From Azorinus chamasolen (lineage: Eukaryota; Mollusca; Bivalvia; Cardiida; Solecurtidae), in the NCBI GenBank assembly GCA_963576725.1, contig OY755241.1, positions 3,848,062 through 3,912,061 on the forward strand: a DNA stretch of 64,000 nucleotides, written 5' to 3'. The notes beneath the pieces are model-generated. The model saw only the letters and a list, made by a program, of their open reading frames with translations. It made no database searches and was not told the origin of the DNA. Positions 1 to 9,549 of the stretch are shown piece by piece (positions within the stretch are counted from its first letter, which is position 1; every line of letters begins with the position of its first letter). A program made the translations under genes and the position numbers.

Positions 1-2
1 TC

Positions 3-662
3 CGGGTACTTGGGAACGTTGGACAAAACTATGCCAAAATAGCAGCTCTATATAATACTCCAGTAGACCCAGTTAGACTTGAAGCGGAGTTCAAATCTGT
101 GTACCGATTTCATACAGAAAAATATCCTAACTTTGGAATAAATGATGGAATGACTCCGTCAAAATGGTGGTCAAACATCGTTGCTGAAATCTTCTCGAAA
201 AGCGGATGTGACGTCAGCAGCATTGACCAAATTTCACGCCATTTGTATTTATACTTTTCTACTAAGCAAGGCTGGGAAATAATTTCCAACACGGAACAAA
301 CGCTTATTAAACTAAAACAGTCAGGTCTGAAAATAGGAGTTATTTCTAATTTTGATGAAAGACTTGAAAAAATTCTTAAAGAACTGGCTCTGAGACACTA
401 TTTTGAGTTTGTTCTTCCGTCAGCTGTTGTGAAAGTTGCGAAACCGGAAGTTGAGATTTTTCAAATGGCGCTGGACAAAGGGGAAGTTAAAGCAGAAGAA
501 GCAATACATGTTGGTGACCATGTTGACAATGACTACCATGGAGCTAGGAATGCTGGAATGAAATCACTTTTATTACTGAACAGAGACAAATCTGTACCGA
601 AAGGCGTTGATACAGATCACGTGATATCTTGTCTTGATGACGTGTTTAAGTTTGTTACGTAA
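3..662 (+). CDS. HDHD3: HDHD3-like HAD-superfamily hydrolase, 3' part (5' end outside window)
   Basis: An open frame runs from the window edge (first full codon at 3) to TAA at 660-662, so an internal GTG or ATG start need not be assumed. The translation begins RVLGNVGQNYAKIAALYN and continues with a cap region containing FKSVYRFHTEKYPNFG. This resembles the vertebrate HDHD3 cap (a VGxxYA-type stretch, then a YR...FPNYG-type stretch). HAD motif II (ISNFDERL) lies near 342-356, the motif III lysine in AKPE near 441-446, and motif IV (VGDHVDND) near 510-535. The motif I nucleophile aspartate must lie upstream of the window. HDHD3 is a poorly characterised HAD hydrolase with a predicted phosphatase-type fold; its substrate is unknown to me. 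No stop or frameshift is seen. The gene is convergent with the minus-strand cysteine-rich gene, whose candidate end lies about 85-135 bp away. Confidence 0.85.
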   Translation, partial: RVLGNVGQNYAKIAALYNTPVDPVRLEAEFKSVYRFHTEKYPNFGINDGMTPSKWWSNIVAEIFSKSGCDVSSIDQISRHLYLYFSTKQGWEIISNTEQTLIKLKQSGLKIGVISNFDERLEKILKELALRHYFEFVLPSAVVKVAKPEVEIFQMALDKGEVKAEEAIHVGDHVDNDYHGARNAGMKSLLLLNRDKSVPKGVDTDHVISCLDDVFKFVT

Positions 663-796
663 ATTAAAGATTTGAAATTATTTGTCTGTCATGTGGTCTA
701 TTTAGTATTATTTCCAATCGGGTTCAAAGAATAATAACAATGACAGCTAATCGTGACCTCCCTGGTATTTGCAAACAGCTTGGATCCAGTTGATAC

Positions 797-938
797 GTTT
801 GGTTGTAGTCGTCGACTGACAACCGTTTAGCCCCTCATCGCTGTGGTTTGAATACCGATCTGGGCATTTGCATTTTTTTATGTGAGGAAGCCTTCCAGCT
901 GGCTTGCGGTAGGTTGGTTGTTCTACCCGGATATTCTC
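797..938 (-). CDS. candidate exon of a cysteine-rich gene (most 3' of three)
   Basis: On the minus strand a pyrimidine-poor acceptor (tgtttcgtgcacag) precedes base 938. The exon opens in phase 0 as ENIRVEQPTYRKPAGR, contains KCKCPDRYSN and ends with LNGCQSTTTTK plus one base before a GTATCA donor at 796. Phase 0 at its start matches phase 0 at the end of the 3162-3005 exon. If the donor is not used, the frame reads on into family G transposon sequence and stops at 747-749, so this could be the terminal exon with a stop supplied by a MITE remnant. The product is not recognised. The three cysteines fit the cysteine-rich exons upstream. This is the weakest of the three exons. Confidence 0.35.
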
Positions 939-1039
939 CTGTGCACGAAACAATGTAATTTGTTCCATGCACAGAAGAACCTGGGGGGGTCTGCCTCCAC
1001 CTGTAATTAGCTGGACGTCGTGATATGACTGAAATACTG

Positions 1040-1268
1040 TTAACCCTTTCCCTCATATTGACGCCTTTTGATGCCTCTGTAAAAGTTACTTTCTGAAACC
1101 ATTGTGATAAATAGAGCATTTGCTCCATAGGAGCAAATGCTCTAATTATCACAATGGTTTGAAAATTACACAATTCTAAAAGTTTTCTTTTCTCTAGTAA
1201 ATGCTCCTTTTTGGTAGATTAATTCAAAAAGATTGGGTCTATAAATAGCTTATGAGGTAATGGGTTAT
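1040..1268. mobile_element. family A piggyBac-like MITE
   Basis: TTAA at 1040-1043 is followed by CCCTTTCCCTCATA. The right end reads TATGAGGTAATGGG followed by TTAT. The core palindrome near 1097-1160 has arms of the type CATTGTGATAAATAGAGC around a TTTGCTCC/GGAGCAAA apex. It lies in the putative intron between the minus-strand exons at 3005 and 938. Confidence 0.8.
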
Positions 1269-1439
1269 AGCGACGCAAACACCGATAAAACAAATAACTC
1301 ATCAGGAGCCACGCTGGTTGACACCAGCCAATAGTTTATCGAATATCTTTATCGAATCAAAGAGTAATTGAAAAAAAGTAAGTGAAAATTGATATAAGCC
1401 AGATTATAAACTGACGTCATCTTTATAACTGGCAAAGGA

Positions 1440-1693
1440 TTAACCCTTTACTCCATGTAAACACCTTTCTACGTATCTGTAAACAGCAGACCCAGATCAG
1501 ACGGCTCCTATAGGAGCCGTCTGATCAGGGTCTGTTCTGTTTGCTTATGACTTGATACAGATCCGGTTTTACAGGTTTTGTCAAAACAGAAAATTCCCTT
1601 GAAACGTTTACATCATAAAATATCAGCTAATAAATATTCATGATGATCATATCATTATTTTCTAAGATGAATATTCATGGAGTAAAGGGTTAT
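1440..1693. mobile_element. family B piggyBac-like MITE
   Basis: TTAA then CCCTTTACTCCATG opens the element. A palindrome at about 1485-1546 (AGACGGCTCCTATAGGAGCC at the tip) follows, then the long arm with ATGAATATTCATGGAGTAAA, GGG and TTAT at 1690-1693. Confidence 0.8.
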
Positions 1694-1861
1694 TTCGTGA
1701 TGACCATTTTGCATTCTCCTATACTGTCGTTTGTTTCACAATGTCTTGATCTGAAGGATTTGGACAGTGTTGATTTCAGTTATATTCAATTCTGTATGCA
1801 TTTTGCAATACATAAATTGCAGAGCTCCAGATAAGATGAGTAAATTTAAACATTTTCAAGA

Positions 1862-1955
1862 ATAGCTCCTTTATTTCTCCACGAAACCCTATACTGTGAA
1901 CGCTCTTTAGAATCGTCTCATCGAGATTCTAGGGTTTGGTGGAGAAATGACGATT
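1862..1955. mobile_element. family H palindrome (MITE core)
   Basis: CTCCACGAAACCCTATACTG is mirrored imperfectly by CTAGGGTTTGGTGGAG, with an apex around AATCGTCTCATCGAGATT. The same core recurs at 4620, 8435, 18832 and 53523. The outer ends and target duplication are not resolved. Confidence 0.55.
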
Positions 1956-2489
1956 TAGTATTTGTGTACGCACATTTATCTGTAGCTCTAGATAATATAT
2001 GATTGCCATGTAACCTACGTTATAACTCAAAGTATTCGGACGCACATACTCCCCCGGTTTGTTCAGCTGAAAAAAGTCAATTTGGGACCATTTTTTGTAA
2101 CTTTGAATTAGGCTAAAGTAGTAACAGTTAGTGCAGACACTGATTAAACAACTCCTTAAGGAACTGTTTGATCTGGGTATGCAGCGTTTGTCTCAGGTAG
2201 TCCACCAAACTACTTAGGTTAAATCCTGCTTACAGTTTCAACAACAACAAAAAATACACAAATCTACAACGGAAGTTGGAGGTATATAAGAAAACCACAC
2301 ATTGCCTATGCTTATTTATTCTTTAGGATAAACATCTGCGCGTGCTATCAACATGACGACGTCACGGATAAACATGTGTGAATATGTTTCACCGGTCAGT
2401 TAGAATAGCGACGTGTCAGTCATCGAGGGAGACATCATCTCGGATACGGTGCTGAAAGTACAAAATAAAAAACAGTTAGTCCTAACCCT
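1956..2489. other. no gene seen; one degraded palindrome
   Basis: A degraded palindrome at about 2129-2190 has AACTCCTTAAGGAACT at its tip, the CTCC/GGAG apex style of families A-F. Nothing else was recognised. Confidence 0.4.
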
Positions 2490-2760
2490 TTACCCCCTTC
2501 CCCTAGCTAGCGGTACGCACTTATACACACCTGCTTTGAAAGCATTTTGAAAGGTGACAATATTATTATGGCCAAAATGGAACAAACATCGAAGGCTAAT
2601 CGAGGTGGACTTTGATAAACGTTTTGTCTTGTCATGTACGCTTGAACTAATTCCCTAATTTTGGCGCCTCTGTAAAAAATCACCTTTTGAAACCATTGTG
2701 ATACATAGAGCATTTGCTCTATTTATCACCATGCGCTATTTATACCATGTGTTCAAAACT
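2490..2760. mobile_element. composite repeat: 5' module plus truncated family A
   Basis: 2490-2640 (CGGTACGCACTTA..., ATTATTATGGCCAAAATGGA) matches 51480-51640 in order. In both copies it runs directly into a family A end (ATTCCCT.. then GGCGCCTCTGTAAAA). The A palindrome here is shortened to GAGCATTTGCTC, so the usual CTATAG tip is gone. Confidence 0.6.
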
Positions 2761-3004
2761 ACGTACTTCTAAAGTTTCCCAGGGCCCAGTTGAAGTTTTT
2801 TCTACTAAAATCAAGTTGAGAGGGGTTTACTTAAAGTCCAGTTTAGATAGATTTTATTACAAGTCCAGTTAGAGTCCAATTCAAAGGTGTATTACTATAA
2901 GTCCAGTTTAGTGTGATTTTACTAAAAGCCCTGTTTATACATGTAGGTGTTTTAGCGGGTCCATACTGTATCGAAGTCAGCGTACTATACATGTATACAC
3001 CTAC

Positions 3005-3162
3005 CCAATCGTTCTTCTGCACACATCGATGGCCCGAGGGTAGGGCGCAACAGATCTTGTCCCCGGGGCAGTTCTGTTCGAAGGGGTTACAGTCCTCATG
3101 GATGTCCAGCACCATCAGCTCGGTATCAGACAGACTGCAGTGGGCGTCAACCAGTCCCTCCC
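3005..3162 (-). CDS. cysteine-rich exon, WAP-like spacing
   Basis: The minus strand shows a tgtatgtttcag acceptor before 3162 and a GTAGGT donor at 3004-2999. The exon is 158 bp: two bases completing a codon, then 52 codons ending in phase 0. The peptide contains EGLVDAHCSLSDTELMV, DIHEDCNPFEQNC, PGDKICCALPSGHRC and VQKNDW. C-x6-C-x5-CC-x7-C resembles half of a four-disulfide-core (WAP) domain, but the spacing is not canonical, so the family is only suggested. It needs a preceding exon ending with one spare base; the exon at 9628-9550 ends exactly so. The exon sits about 20 bp left of a TTAA-flanked MITE (3185-4027). Confidence 0.55.
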
Positions 3163-3180
3163 CTGAAACATACACTAGCT

Positions 3181-4031
3181 TTAACACATTCCCTCATAAG
3201 CTATTTCTAGATCCAACCTCTTTGAATAAATCTACTGAAAAGAGCAATTACTAGAGAAATGGAACATGTTAGAAATGTGTAAATAGGAAACCATTGTGAT
3301 AAATAGAGCATTTGCTCTTATGGAGCAAATGCTCTATTTATCACATTGGTTTCAAAAAGTGACTTTCACAGAGGCGTTGAAAGGTGTCCAATTGAGAGAA
3401 TGTATCAAAAGGCGTCAATTGATATGAGGGAGTTGATCAAAAGGCGTCCTTATGAGGGAATGGGTCAAAAGGCATCAATAGGAGGGAATGGGTCAAAAGG
3501 TGTCAATATGAGGGAATGGGTCAAAAGGCGTCAATAGGAGGGAATGGGTCAAAATGTGTCAATATGAGGGAATGGGTAAAAAAAGGTGTCAATATGAGGG
3601 AATGGGTCAAAAGGCGTCAATAGGAGGGAATGGGTCAAAAGGTGTCAATAGGAGGGAATGGGTCAAAAGGTGTCAATATGAGGGAATGGGTCAAAATGTG
3701 TCAATATGAGGGAATGGGTCGAAAGGCGTCAATATGAGGGAATGTGTCAAAAGACGTCAAATATGAGGGAATGTGTCAAAATGCGTCAATATGAGGGAAT
3801 GGATCAAAAGTCATCAATATCAGGGAATGGGTCAAAAGGTGTCAATATGAGGGAATGGGTCGAAAGGCGTCAATATGAGGGAATGGGTCAAAAGACGTCA
3901 ATATGAGGGAATGTGTCAAAATGCGTCAATATGAGGGAATGGATCAAAAGTCATCAATATCAGGGAATGGTTCAAAAGGCACCAATATCTGGGAATGGGT
4001 TAAACGGCGTCCATATGAGGGAATGTGTTAA
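3181..4031. mobile_element. family A element with expanded right end
   Basis: TTAA at 3181-3184 is followed by CACATTCCCTCATA. The right end is the exact mirror, TATGAGGGAATGTG, then TTAA at 4028-4031. The palindrome at about 3288-3352 is intact (GAGCATTTGCTC...GAGCAAATGCTC). The distance from the palindrome to the right end is about 670 bp instead of the usual 30-40 bp, because the subterminal motif is tandemly repeated. Confidence 0.8.
3360..4027. repeat. 28-bp minisatellite derived from a MITE terminus
   Basis: About 22 units of roughly 28 bp read GGGTCAAAAGGYGTCAATAT then GAGGGAAT, with small substitutions and a few 1-2 bp length changes. The unit equals the ordinary right end of family A (GAGGCGTCAATATGAGGGAA then TGGG and TTAA). 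Open frames across it are repeat artefacts. Confidence 0.9.
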
Positions 4032-4099
4032 CCTTTCAAAATAAACATGCTGAAAATATGATCCGTTGCATGTTTCAATTATTTCTGATTTGTTCAAGT

Positions 4100-4245
4100 T
4101 TATAATTCCACAATAACGAGGACAATTTTGACTGTGACGGAAACTATATTTTCCCCATTAGCAAATAGAGTAGACCCCGATCAGACGGCTCCTGCAGGAG
4201 TGGTCCGATCTGGGTCTACTCTGATTGCAAAGAGGGCAACTGTTA
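4100..4245. mobile_element. family B palindrome and right end
   Basis: The palindrome at about 4163-4222 (AGACCCCGATCAGACGGCTC / GATCTGGGTCTACTCT) has a CTCCTGCAGGAG tip. The left end is uncertain. The TTAA at 4242-4245 also opens the next unit. Confidence 0.6.
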
Positions 4246-4325
4246 ACCCTTCATACAGGTCCGAGAAATAATTTTAATCGGTTTGCAAATCCGAGTCAAG
4301 TGGCAAATAGCGAAATAAGGGTTAA
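4242..4325. mobile_element. 76-bp TTAA-flanked minimal element
   Basis: TTAA, CCCTTCATACAGG ... CGAAATAAGGG, TTAA. The ends are piggyBac-like and the inside has only remnants of family G (TTTGCAAATCCGAGTCAAGT). Confidence 0.5.
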
Positions 4326-4440
4326 ACATCTACATGTATTGATTGGGTGTCAAATAGCTTGGATCCTGATAAGAAGTCGAGTTACTGGGCGTCTCATCTG
4401 GATCAAAGCTGTTTGCAAATGCGAGTCAGGTAGTTCTTAG
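4326..4440. mobile_element. family G fragment
   Basis: TCAAATAGCTTGGATCCTGA ... CGAGTTACTGGGCGTCTCAT ... GATCAAAGCTGTTTGCAAAT is the family G palindrome, diverged. Confidence 0.6.
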
Positions 4441-4488
4441 CAAGATAGACTCGGGTACAGTGAACGCTCTCTAAACCTGACGTTAAAT

Positions 4489-5010
4489 GTAGTACAGTCC
4501 CTCTCTACAACGACACTCACTGGGATAGAAAGACTGTGTGCGTTGTTCGGAGGGAGTCGTTATAGGGAGGTAAAATCAATTATAAGTATCTTGCTTGTGT
4601 ATTTCGAAAACTAAAACTGTTATTCCTCCATCAAACCCTATGTTGCAACCACTTATTAGAATCGTCGCAAAGCGACGATTCTAATAAGTGGTTGCAACAT
4701 AGGGTTTGATGGAGGCATTTAAAACACTTTGGAAAATAATTTGTTTACGCACTTATCTGGATACCTGTTGTTCGGAAGACAGTGGCAAGCGTCGTTGTAA
4801 GGAGGGAGTCGTTATTAAGAGGGTCGTTGTAGAGAGGGAGCACTGTACAATGTATAAATACAATGCATCGGTCTTAGAGACAGATGGCATCTTATTGCAT
4901 GGTGCATCCTGTAGGAGCTTTTTGCATGACTTTTACCCTGCATTAAGCAGCTACTTGCCTTAAATCTCTCTCTGCTAAAAATTCTGGCTTAGAGGGTTTT
5001 TTCAATATAT
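4489..5010. mobile_element. degraded TA/CAGT element split by family H palindrome (4620-4716)
   Basis: TACAGTCCCTCTCTACAACG at about 4493 and GCATTAAGCAGC with a TCCTGTAGGAGC tip near 4905-4965 are remnants of family E or C. Inside, a nearly perfect 44-bp-arm palindrome (4626-4714, CCTATGTTGCAACCACTTAT mirrored) is the best preserved family H copy. Confidence 0.55.
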
Positions 5011-5030
5011 AGCAAGTGTTCAGAGGACAG

Positions 5031-5506
5031 TCACATCCTAACAACTCTTTCAACCGTAACGGCTAATTTTGTATAACCTATGCATAAAAGTTGGATCCAG
5101 AACAGACACGGTGTGATTATTGATCTTAGCTGGATCCAAAATGTTTGACATTTGACAAACATGCAGTTTTGACGAGAAATAAAAGTAAAAAAATATACAT
5201 GTATGTCATAAATGCAGCAGACGAACACTTTTTCAGACGACAGTTCTTTAGTGTACTTGCGAGTGAACGATTCTTATTGAATGACCAGCCACACGCAATG
5301 TTATTTATTGTTAAAGATGACAATGTTGATATTCTGTTAATTTTGTTTTGTGTACTGTCTTGTCCAGAGAGCTTCATGTCTCTAAGACAACTGTCATCAA
5401 CGATGTCACGTGACTTGCTGACGTTATTACGAGGGATAGTGTTGCTAATCAGATTCATGGTGTCATGCACGAGCTTCAGATAGTGTCACGTGTTCGTAAA
5501 ACCGTT
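5031..5506. other. no gene recognised
   Basis: Two overlapping frames are open on opposite strands (5145-5483 plus, 5126-5470 minus). Neither product is recognisable and no splice structure supports one. A family G trace (TTGGATCCAGAACAG ... AGCTGGATCCAAAATG) lies at about 5090-5140. Confidence 0.4.
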
Positions 5507-5576
5507 AACCTTTTACCTCATGAATATTCACGTAAGGAATAATGACGTCATGAATATTAATTTTTTAATGTCATAT

Positions 5577-5791
5577 TTAACCCTTTCGCTGCCAATGCCA
5601 GATCTGTGATTACCTATGCAAACAGTTTGGATCCAGATGAGACGCCGAGTTACTCGGCGTCTCATCTAGATCCAAACTGTTTGTTACTGTTACTATGTTT
5701 TTGAAACAAAAATGAAGAAAATCAAAAGAATGAAAATTTGTAGCAGACGACAAAGTTAGCAGACGACACAGTTTGGCAGCGAAAGGGTTAA
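5577..5791. mobile_element. family G piggyBac-like MITE, intact
   Basis: TTAA, CCCTTTCGCTGCCAA ... TTGGCAGCGAAAGGG, TTAA. The element is 207 bp. Its palindrome (CAAACAGTTTGGATCCAGAT / ATCTAGATCCAAACTGTTTG) has a GCCGAGTTACTCGGC tip, unlike the GCTCC/GGAGC families. Confidence 0.85.
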
Positions 5792-5835
5792 CTTTGAACG
5801 AGGAAAGGTTATTATCGTGATAGAAAGTTTAGAAT

Positions 5836-6018
5836 CAGGGTCCATGCTTATAAAGCTTTTAGTTGAGTCTGAGTTTCGTTCTCAAGCTTTTGATTGGTCA
5901 GATTTGAGTTCTCAAGCTTTTGATTGGTTAGATTTGAGCCTTTGGCTCAAATCTGACCAATCAAAAAACTTGAGAACGAACTCAGACTTAACTAAACGTT
6001 TTATAAGCATGGACCCTG
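5836..6018. mobile_element. family J palindromic element
   Basis: CAGGGTCCATGCTTATAAA is mirrored exactly as TTTATAAGCATGGACCCTG. Inner arms carry CTCAAGCTTTTGATTGGTCA twice on the left and once, inverted, on the right. CAGGG...CCCTG ends are common in hAT-type elements, but the target duplication is not clear. Confidence 0.65.
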
Positions 6019-6289
6019 ATCTATATTCGTTTATAAGCAAACACAGCAGACCCTGATCCGAAGACTCCTGTACGTTTACAGGAGCCTTCTAATCAGGATC
6101 TGTCCTGTTTGGCTATTGAATATCATAAATTTCATTCTATACAGTTTCTTCCACGTCCAATCATTTCTTCATTCATCTGCAACTATAAACATTCAGCCAA
6201 TTAATATTCATGATGTCATTATTTCTTACACAAATATTTATGGAGTGTGTTCTAAAGGTTTACAAAATAACAATGAAAATAAGATTATT

Positions 6290-6412
6290 GACCCGTTCTA
6301 GGTGTGATAGCCTATGTAGACAGTTTGGATCTAGATGAGACACCGAGTCACTCGGCATTTCAACAGGATCCAAACTATTTGTTACTCTAATTTGTTGGCA
6401 GGGAATGAGCTT
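6290..6412. mobile_element. family G copy, diverged
   Basis: ACAGTTTGGATCTAGATGAG / CATTTCAACAGGATCCAAAC with a CCGAGTCACTCGG tip, then GTTGGCAGGGAATGAG at the right end. Confidence 0.6.
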
Positions 6413-6476
6413 GAAGAAATGTCAGCTTTGAAACGTCAAGAAGACGAGCATTTTAGCGGACGGATTGTTTTAAGCG

Positions 6477-6951
6477 TTAGCCCTTTCCCCTCATATAAGC
6501 GTGTTTTCACGCATCTGCAAACAGGGTAGACCCAGATCAGACGGCTCCCATAGGAGGCGTCTGATCAAGGTCTGCTCTCTTTGCTTAAGGTATAATATAT
6601 ATAATATGATTTTATAGTTTCTGTCTGAGTCAAAATGTCATACAGTAAAACCCCACTAATGCGACCACCAAAAAGGGGCATAATTCACAGTGGCAAGGGC
6701 AGGTGGTTGCTTAATGCAGGACGAAAGTTATGCAGAAAGCTCCTATAGGAGCTTTCTGCATAACTTTCGTCCTGCATTAAGCAACCACCTGCTTATGAAA
6801 ACAGCCATGTTTGTTTAAGTGGTCGCATTAAGTGGTCGCATTAGCGGGGTTCTACTGTTCATACCGTGTGCCACAATGAACAATAGTCTAGGTAATTACT
6901 CTTCATGCTGTTATTATTTCTTTCATGAATATTGAACAGATAAAGGGTTAA
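6477..6951. mobile_element. family B element with nested family D
   Basis: TTAG, CCCTTTCCCCTCATA, palindrome at about 6520-6583, long arm, ATAAAGGG and TTAA at 6948-6951. The long arm is split at 6643-6857 by family D. The closing TTAA is also the opening TTAA of the next family A element. Confidence 0.75.
6643..6857. mobile_element. family D pogo-like MITE
   Basis: CAGTAAAACCCCACTAATGC ... GCATTAGCGGGGTTCTACTG, preceded by TA. The palindrome (GTTATGCAGAAAGCTCCTAT mirrored) has a long perfect core near 6720-6782. Confidence 0.8.
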
Positions 6952-7181
6952 CTCAATCCCTCCTAGACTATTTTTAGACCCAACCTCTTTGTATTAATCT
7001 ACTGAAAAGGAGCATTAACTATAGAAAAGGAGAATTTTAGAATTGTGAAGTTTTGAAACAATTGTGATAAATAGAGCATTTGCTCATTTGGAGCAAATGC
7101 TCTATTTATCACAATGGTTTCAAAAAATGAGTTTTACAGAGGCGCAAAAAGGCGTCGGTAGTCCCTGAGAGAATGGGCTAA
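6948..7181. mobile_element. family A MITE
   Basis: TTAA, CTCAATCCCTCC ... GAGAATGGG, CTAA. The palindrome at about 7063-7122 has a GCTCATTTGGAGC tip. Confidence 0.7.
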
Positions 7182-7374
7182 GACAATGTCAAGGGAGTTT
7201 GTTTTGTTACAGCCCTGGTCATGTATCGCCAAATGAAAGATGAGGAGATTACTGTGATTGTTACGATTACAGGACGGTTGATTGGTTATAAAACCCCCAT
7301 CATGCTGAAAAAGAATCTGATCTGCTTCATTTTTTAACGTTTTCCCGATTTTGTTCAAACTTTTAAGAAACTAT

Positions 7375-7500
7375 TCACAGTGGCAAATAGCTTGGACCCT
7401 GCTGAGACGCCGAGTAAAGACGCCGAGTAACTCGGCGTCTCATATGGATCCAAACTGTTTTCAAATGAGAGTCTTTTGGCGCTTAGCATGCGAAAGGGAT
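7375..7500. mobile_element. family G copy with duplicated tip
   Basis: AATAGCTTGGACCCTGCTGA ... CATATGGATCCAAACTGTTT. The tip GACGCCGAGT occurs twice on the left arm (AGACGCCGAGTAAAGACGCC) and once inverted on the right. The flank 7182-7374 holds nothing recognised. Confidence 0.65.
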
Positions 7501-7689
7501 ATTGTTCGTGTCTTGGCTATCTGTGGCTAATGGACGCTTGTTACATGAAGGTGATGTGAGCTAATCTCACGCGATAATTTTTCGTATTGTTATTGAGCTG
7601 TGTAAACGGCACAAAACGGTAAACAAGGCAAATACAAAACGGTTCTTGTTGGCGTCTATTAATCTTGTGCTTGATAAAGGCGGATATTA

Positions 7690-7736
7690 AGCAAAGGCAA
7701 ACAGAGAAGACCAAGATCAGACAGCTCCTGTAGGAT
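7690..7736. mobile_element. half family B palindrome
   Basis: CAAACAGAGAAGACCAAGAT then CAGACAGCTCCTGTAGGA; the second arm is absent. The break is at the palindrome apex. Confidence 0.55.
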
Positions 7737-7750
7737 ATGTTATGTTTGTT

Positions 7751-7970
7751 TTAACTCGTTCCCTCATACGCTATTTTTAGACGCAACCTCTTTGAATAAA
7801 TCTACCGAAAAGGAGCATTAACTAGAGAAAATGATTTTTTTTAGAATTGTGTAGTTTGAAACCATTGTGATAAATAGAGCATTTGCTACTATAGGAGCAA
7901 ATGCTCTATTTATCACAATGGTTTCCAAAAGTGATTTTTACTGAGGCGTCAATATGAGGGAATGGGTTAA
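7751..7970. mobile_element. family A MITE, intact
   Basis: TTAA, CTCGTTCCCTCATACG ... CAATATGAGGGAATGGG, TTAA. The palindrome at about 7860-7922 is near perfect with TTTGCTACTATAGGAGCAAA at its tip. Confidence 0.85.
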
Positions 7971-8171
7971 AGAGTTAAATGGTATATGTTATAAGCATGT
8001 AGATACAAAAATGTATGATTATATAACCAAACTCCCTTTGTTCATATGCCATTATAAAAAGAATAAACTAATTAAAGTAATTATTTCTTTCATGAATATT
8101 CATTAAGTAAAATGAGATCATCTCGAGCACAATATATTACAAAAGAAGGGGTAAACTCGTTGATATCACTA

Positions 8172-8414
8172 TACAGTAAAACCTCTCTATAACGACCACT
8201 AAATTACAGTAAAACCTCTCTATAACGACCACTAAATTACATAAAGTATTTTGTGTTAAAGGCAGGTGGATGCTTAAAGCAAGGTGAAAGTAAAACAGAA
8301 CGCTCCTATGGGAGCGTTCTGTTTTACTTTCACCTTGCTTTAAGCAACCACCTGCCCAAAATACCAACTAATTAACACAAATTTAGTGGTCGTTATAGAG
8401 AGGTTTTACTGTAT
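8172..8414. mobile_element. family C pogo-like MITE with doubled left end
   Basis: TA, CAGTAAAACCTCTCTATAAC ... GTTATAGAGAGGTTTTACTG, TA. The first 35 bp are tandemly doubled. The palindrome near 8250-8356 is almost perfect, with an ACGCTCCTATGGGAGCGT tip. 7971-8171 holds no gene. Confidence 0.9.
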
Positions 8415-8429
8415 AGTAGAACCTGTCTG

Positions 8430-8490
8430 AACTCTTTCAAACCCTATGTTTATGACCACTCTTTAGAATCGTCTCGAAGAAAAATAAAGA
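8430..8490. mobile_element. half family H palindrome
   Basis: CAAACCCTATGTTTATGACC ... AGAATCGTCTCGAAGA; the mirrored arm is missing, with the break at the apex. Confidence 0.5.
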
Positions 8491-8819
8491 AGTTATTCTT
8501 GAAAATGTTTTAACTGACGCATCTCATCTGGATCTCTGTTGTGGGCTGTGTGTGCCTATCAAACATGACCAAGCTGTGCACATACTTTGAACTATCAATG
8601 TGCCCAACAGGGCCTGCTTAGTTTCACTGCTTTATGAATATTCATGTAAGAACTTATGGCAAAACTGATATACATGTACATGTATATATCTGAACATTTA
8701 TAATGATATATGAATATGGGAGTTTTATCAATGACAGAAATTGTAGAATCAGATTTACATAATTCCATTAGCAAACAGAGCGTATCCTTATCATGGAAGG
8801 ACCATTTGATTTGGATATA

Positions 8820-8944
8820 CAGTAAAACCTCTCTAAAAAGTAAAAAAGTAAAAAGTTTTACTTTCACCTTGCTTTAAGCAGCCACCTGTCTCTAACACAA
8901 ACTACTTGATGTAACTTAGTGGTCGTTATAGAGAGGGTTTACTG
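8820..8944. mobile_element. family C copy lacking its left arm
   Basis: CAGTAAAACCTCTCTAAAAA jumps into AGTTTTACTTTCACCTTGCT and the normal right half, ending GGTTTACTG TA. The apex and left arm are deleted. Confidence 0.7.
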
Positions 8945-8998
8945 TAGTCTGTTTGGAAAGACATCAACTCTCTATCAGATAAAGGATTACTAAAACTA

Positions 8999-9318
8999 CA
9001 GTTGGTCTTCGATAGCTCGATCTCGGATAACTCCAAGTTCGGAATAACTCAACCTAAAAGTTCGGTCCTTCCAAAACTTACAAGACAGAATTGCTCTAAA
9101 CTGTATCACTACAGATATCTAGAAATACATGTGACAGCTTGATACAGGTCTAAAGTAATGCTGAAATATCATACAAGAGCTTTCACCATTACTTTAGACC
9201 TGTATTAAGCTGTGAACTCGAGAAATTGTTCAGATTAGAAAGCGGACAACTCGAACTTCTGTTATCTCGAACACATTTGTATAGTCCCGTGATGTTCGAG
9301 ATATCGAAGTTCACATGT
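8999..9318. mobile_element. family F pogo-like MITE
   Basis: TA, CAGTTGGTCTTCGATAGCTC ... GTTCGAGATATCGAAGTTCA, CATG, TA. The inner arms AGGTCTAAAGTAATGCTGAA / CCATTACTTTAGACCTGTAT resemble those of families D and E. Confidence 0.7.
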
Positions 9319-9549
9319 AATACTAATTCTGATAACTTTCTTCAGTGTAGTCTCCCAAATCAAACACCGCTTCTCTGACACAACAGCTGATCTTGTTCAA
9401 TACTGTTTGCAAGGTCAAAATGCATTTCTATCATAGCGAAACCTTTCACTGCTTGTCTCTGTAAGTGCACTGTCGTAAACCAATCAGCACACTCTGTTCG
9501 CAGTCGAGATATCAGTGAATTATCGCGAGAAAGCTAGTCATTACGTTAC
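9319..9549. other. unique sequence, no feature seen
   Basis: No repeat family or exon was recognised. On the minus strand it directly follows the donor of the 9628-9550 exon. Confidence 0.4.

Larger units (their letters stand above)
5507..6252. mobile_element. family B long form carrying two nested elements
   Basis: The left arm (CCTCATGAATATTCACG, AATGACGTCATGAATATTAA) starts at a TTAA near 5506. A diverged B palindrome lies at about 6040-6110, and an inverted long arm (AATATTCATGATGTCATTAT) ends near 6250. Removing G1 (5581-5787) and J1 (5836-6018) restores the usual B order, including GAATCA...GATCTATAT. Confidence 0.65.

Noticed and set aside
747..1173. Overlapping minus-strand ORFs as independent genes
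   Set aside because: The longer one reads through the family A palindrome. Only the 938-797 stretch fits the exon series.
2843..3187. A 114-codon single-exon minus-strand gene
   Set aside because: Only 3162-3005 looks coding. The flanks carry a consensus acceptor and donor, so it is an internal exon.
3360..4027. CRISPR-like regular array
   Set aside because: Units are contiguous 28-mers without spacers, in a eukaryotic context, and derive from a MITE terminus.
5126..5483. Two 112-114 codon ORFs on opposite strands
   Set aside because: They overlap almost fully, show no recognisable domain, and have no splice or promoter support.
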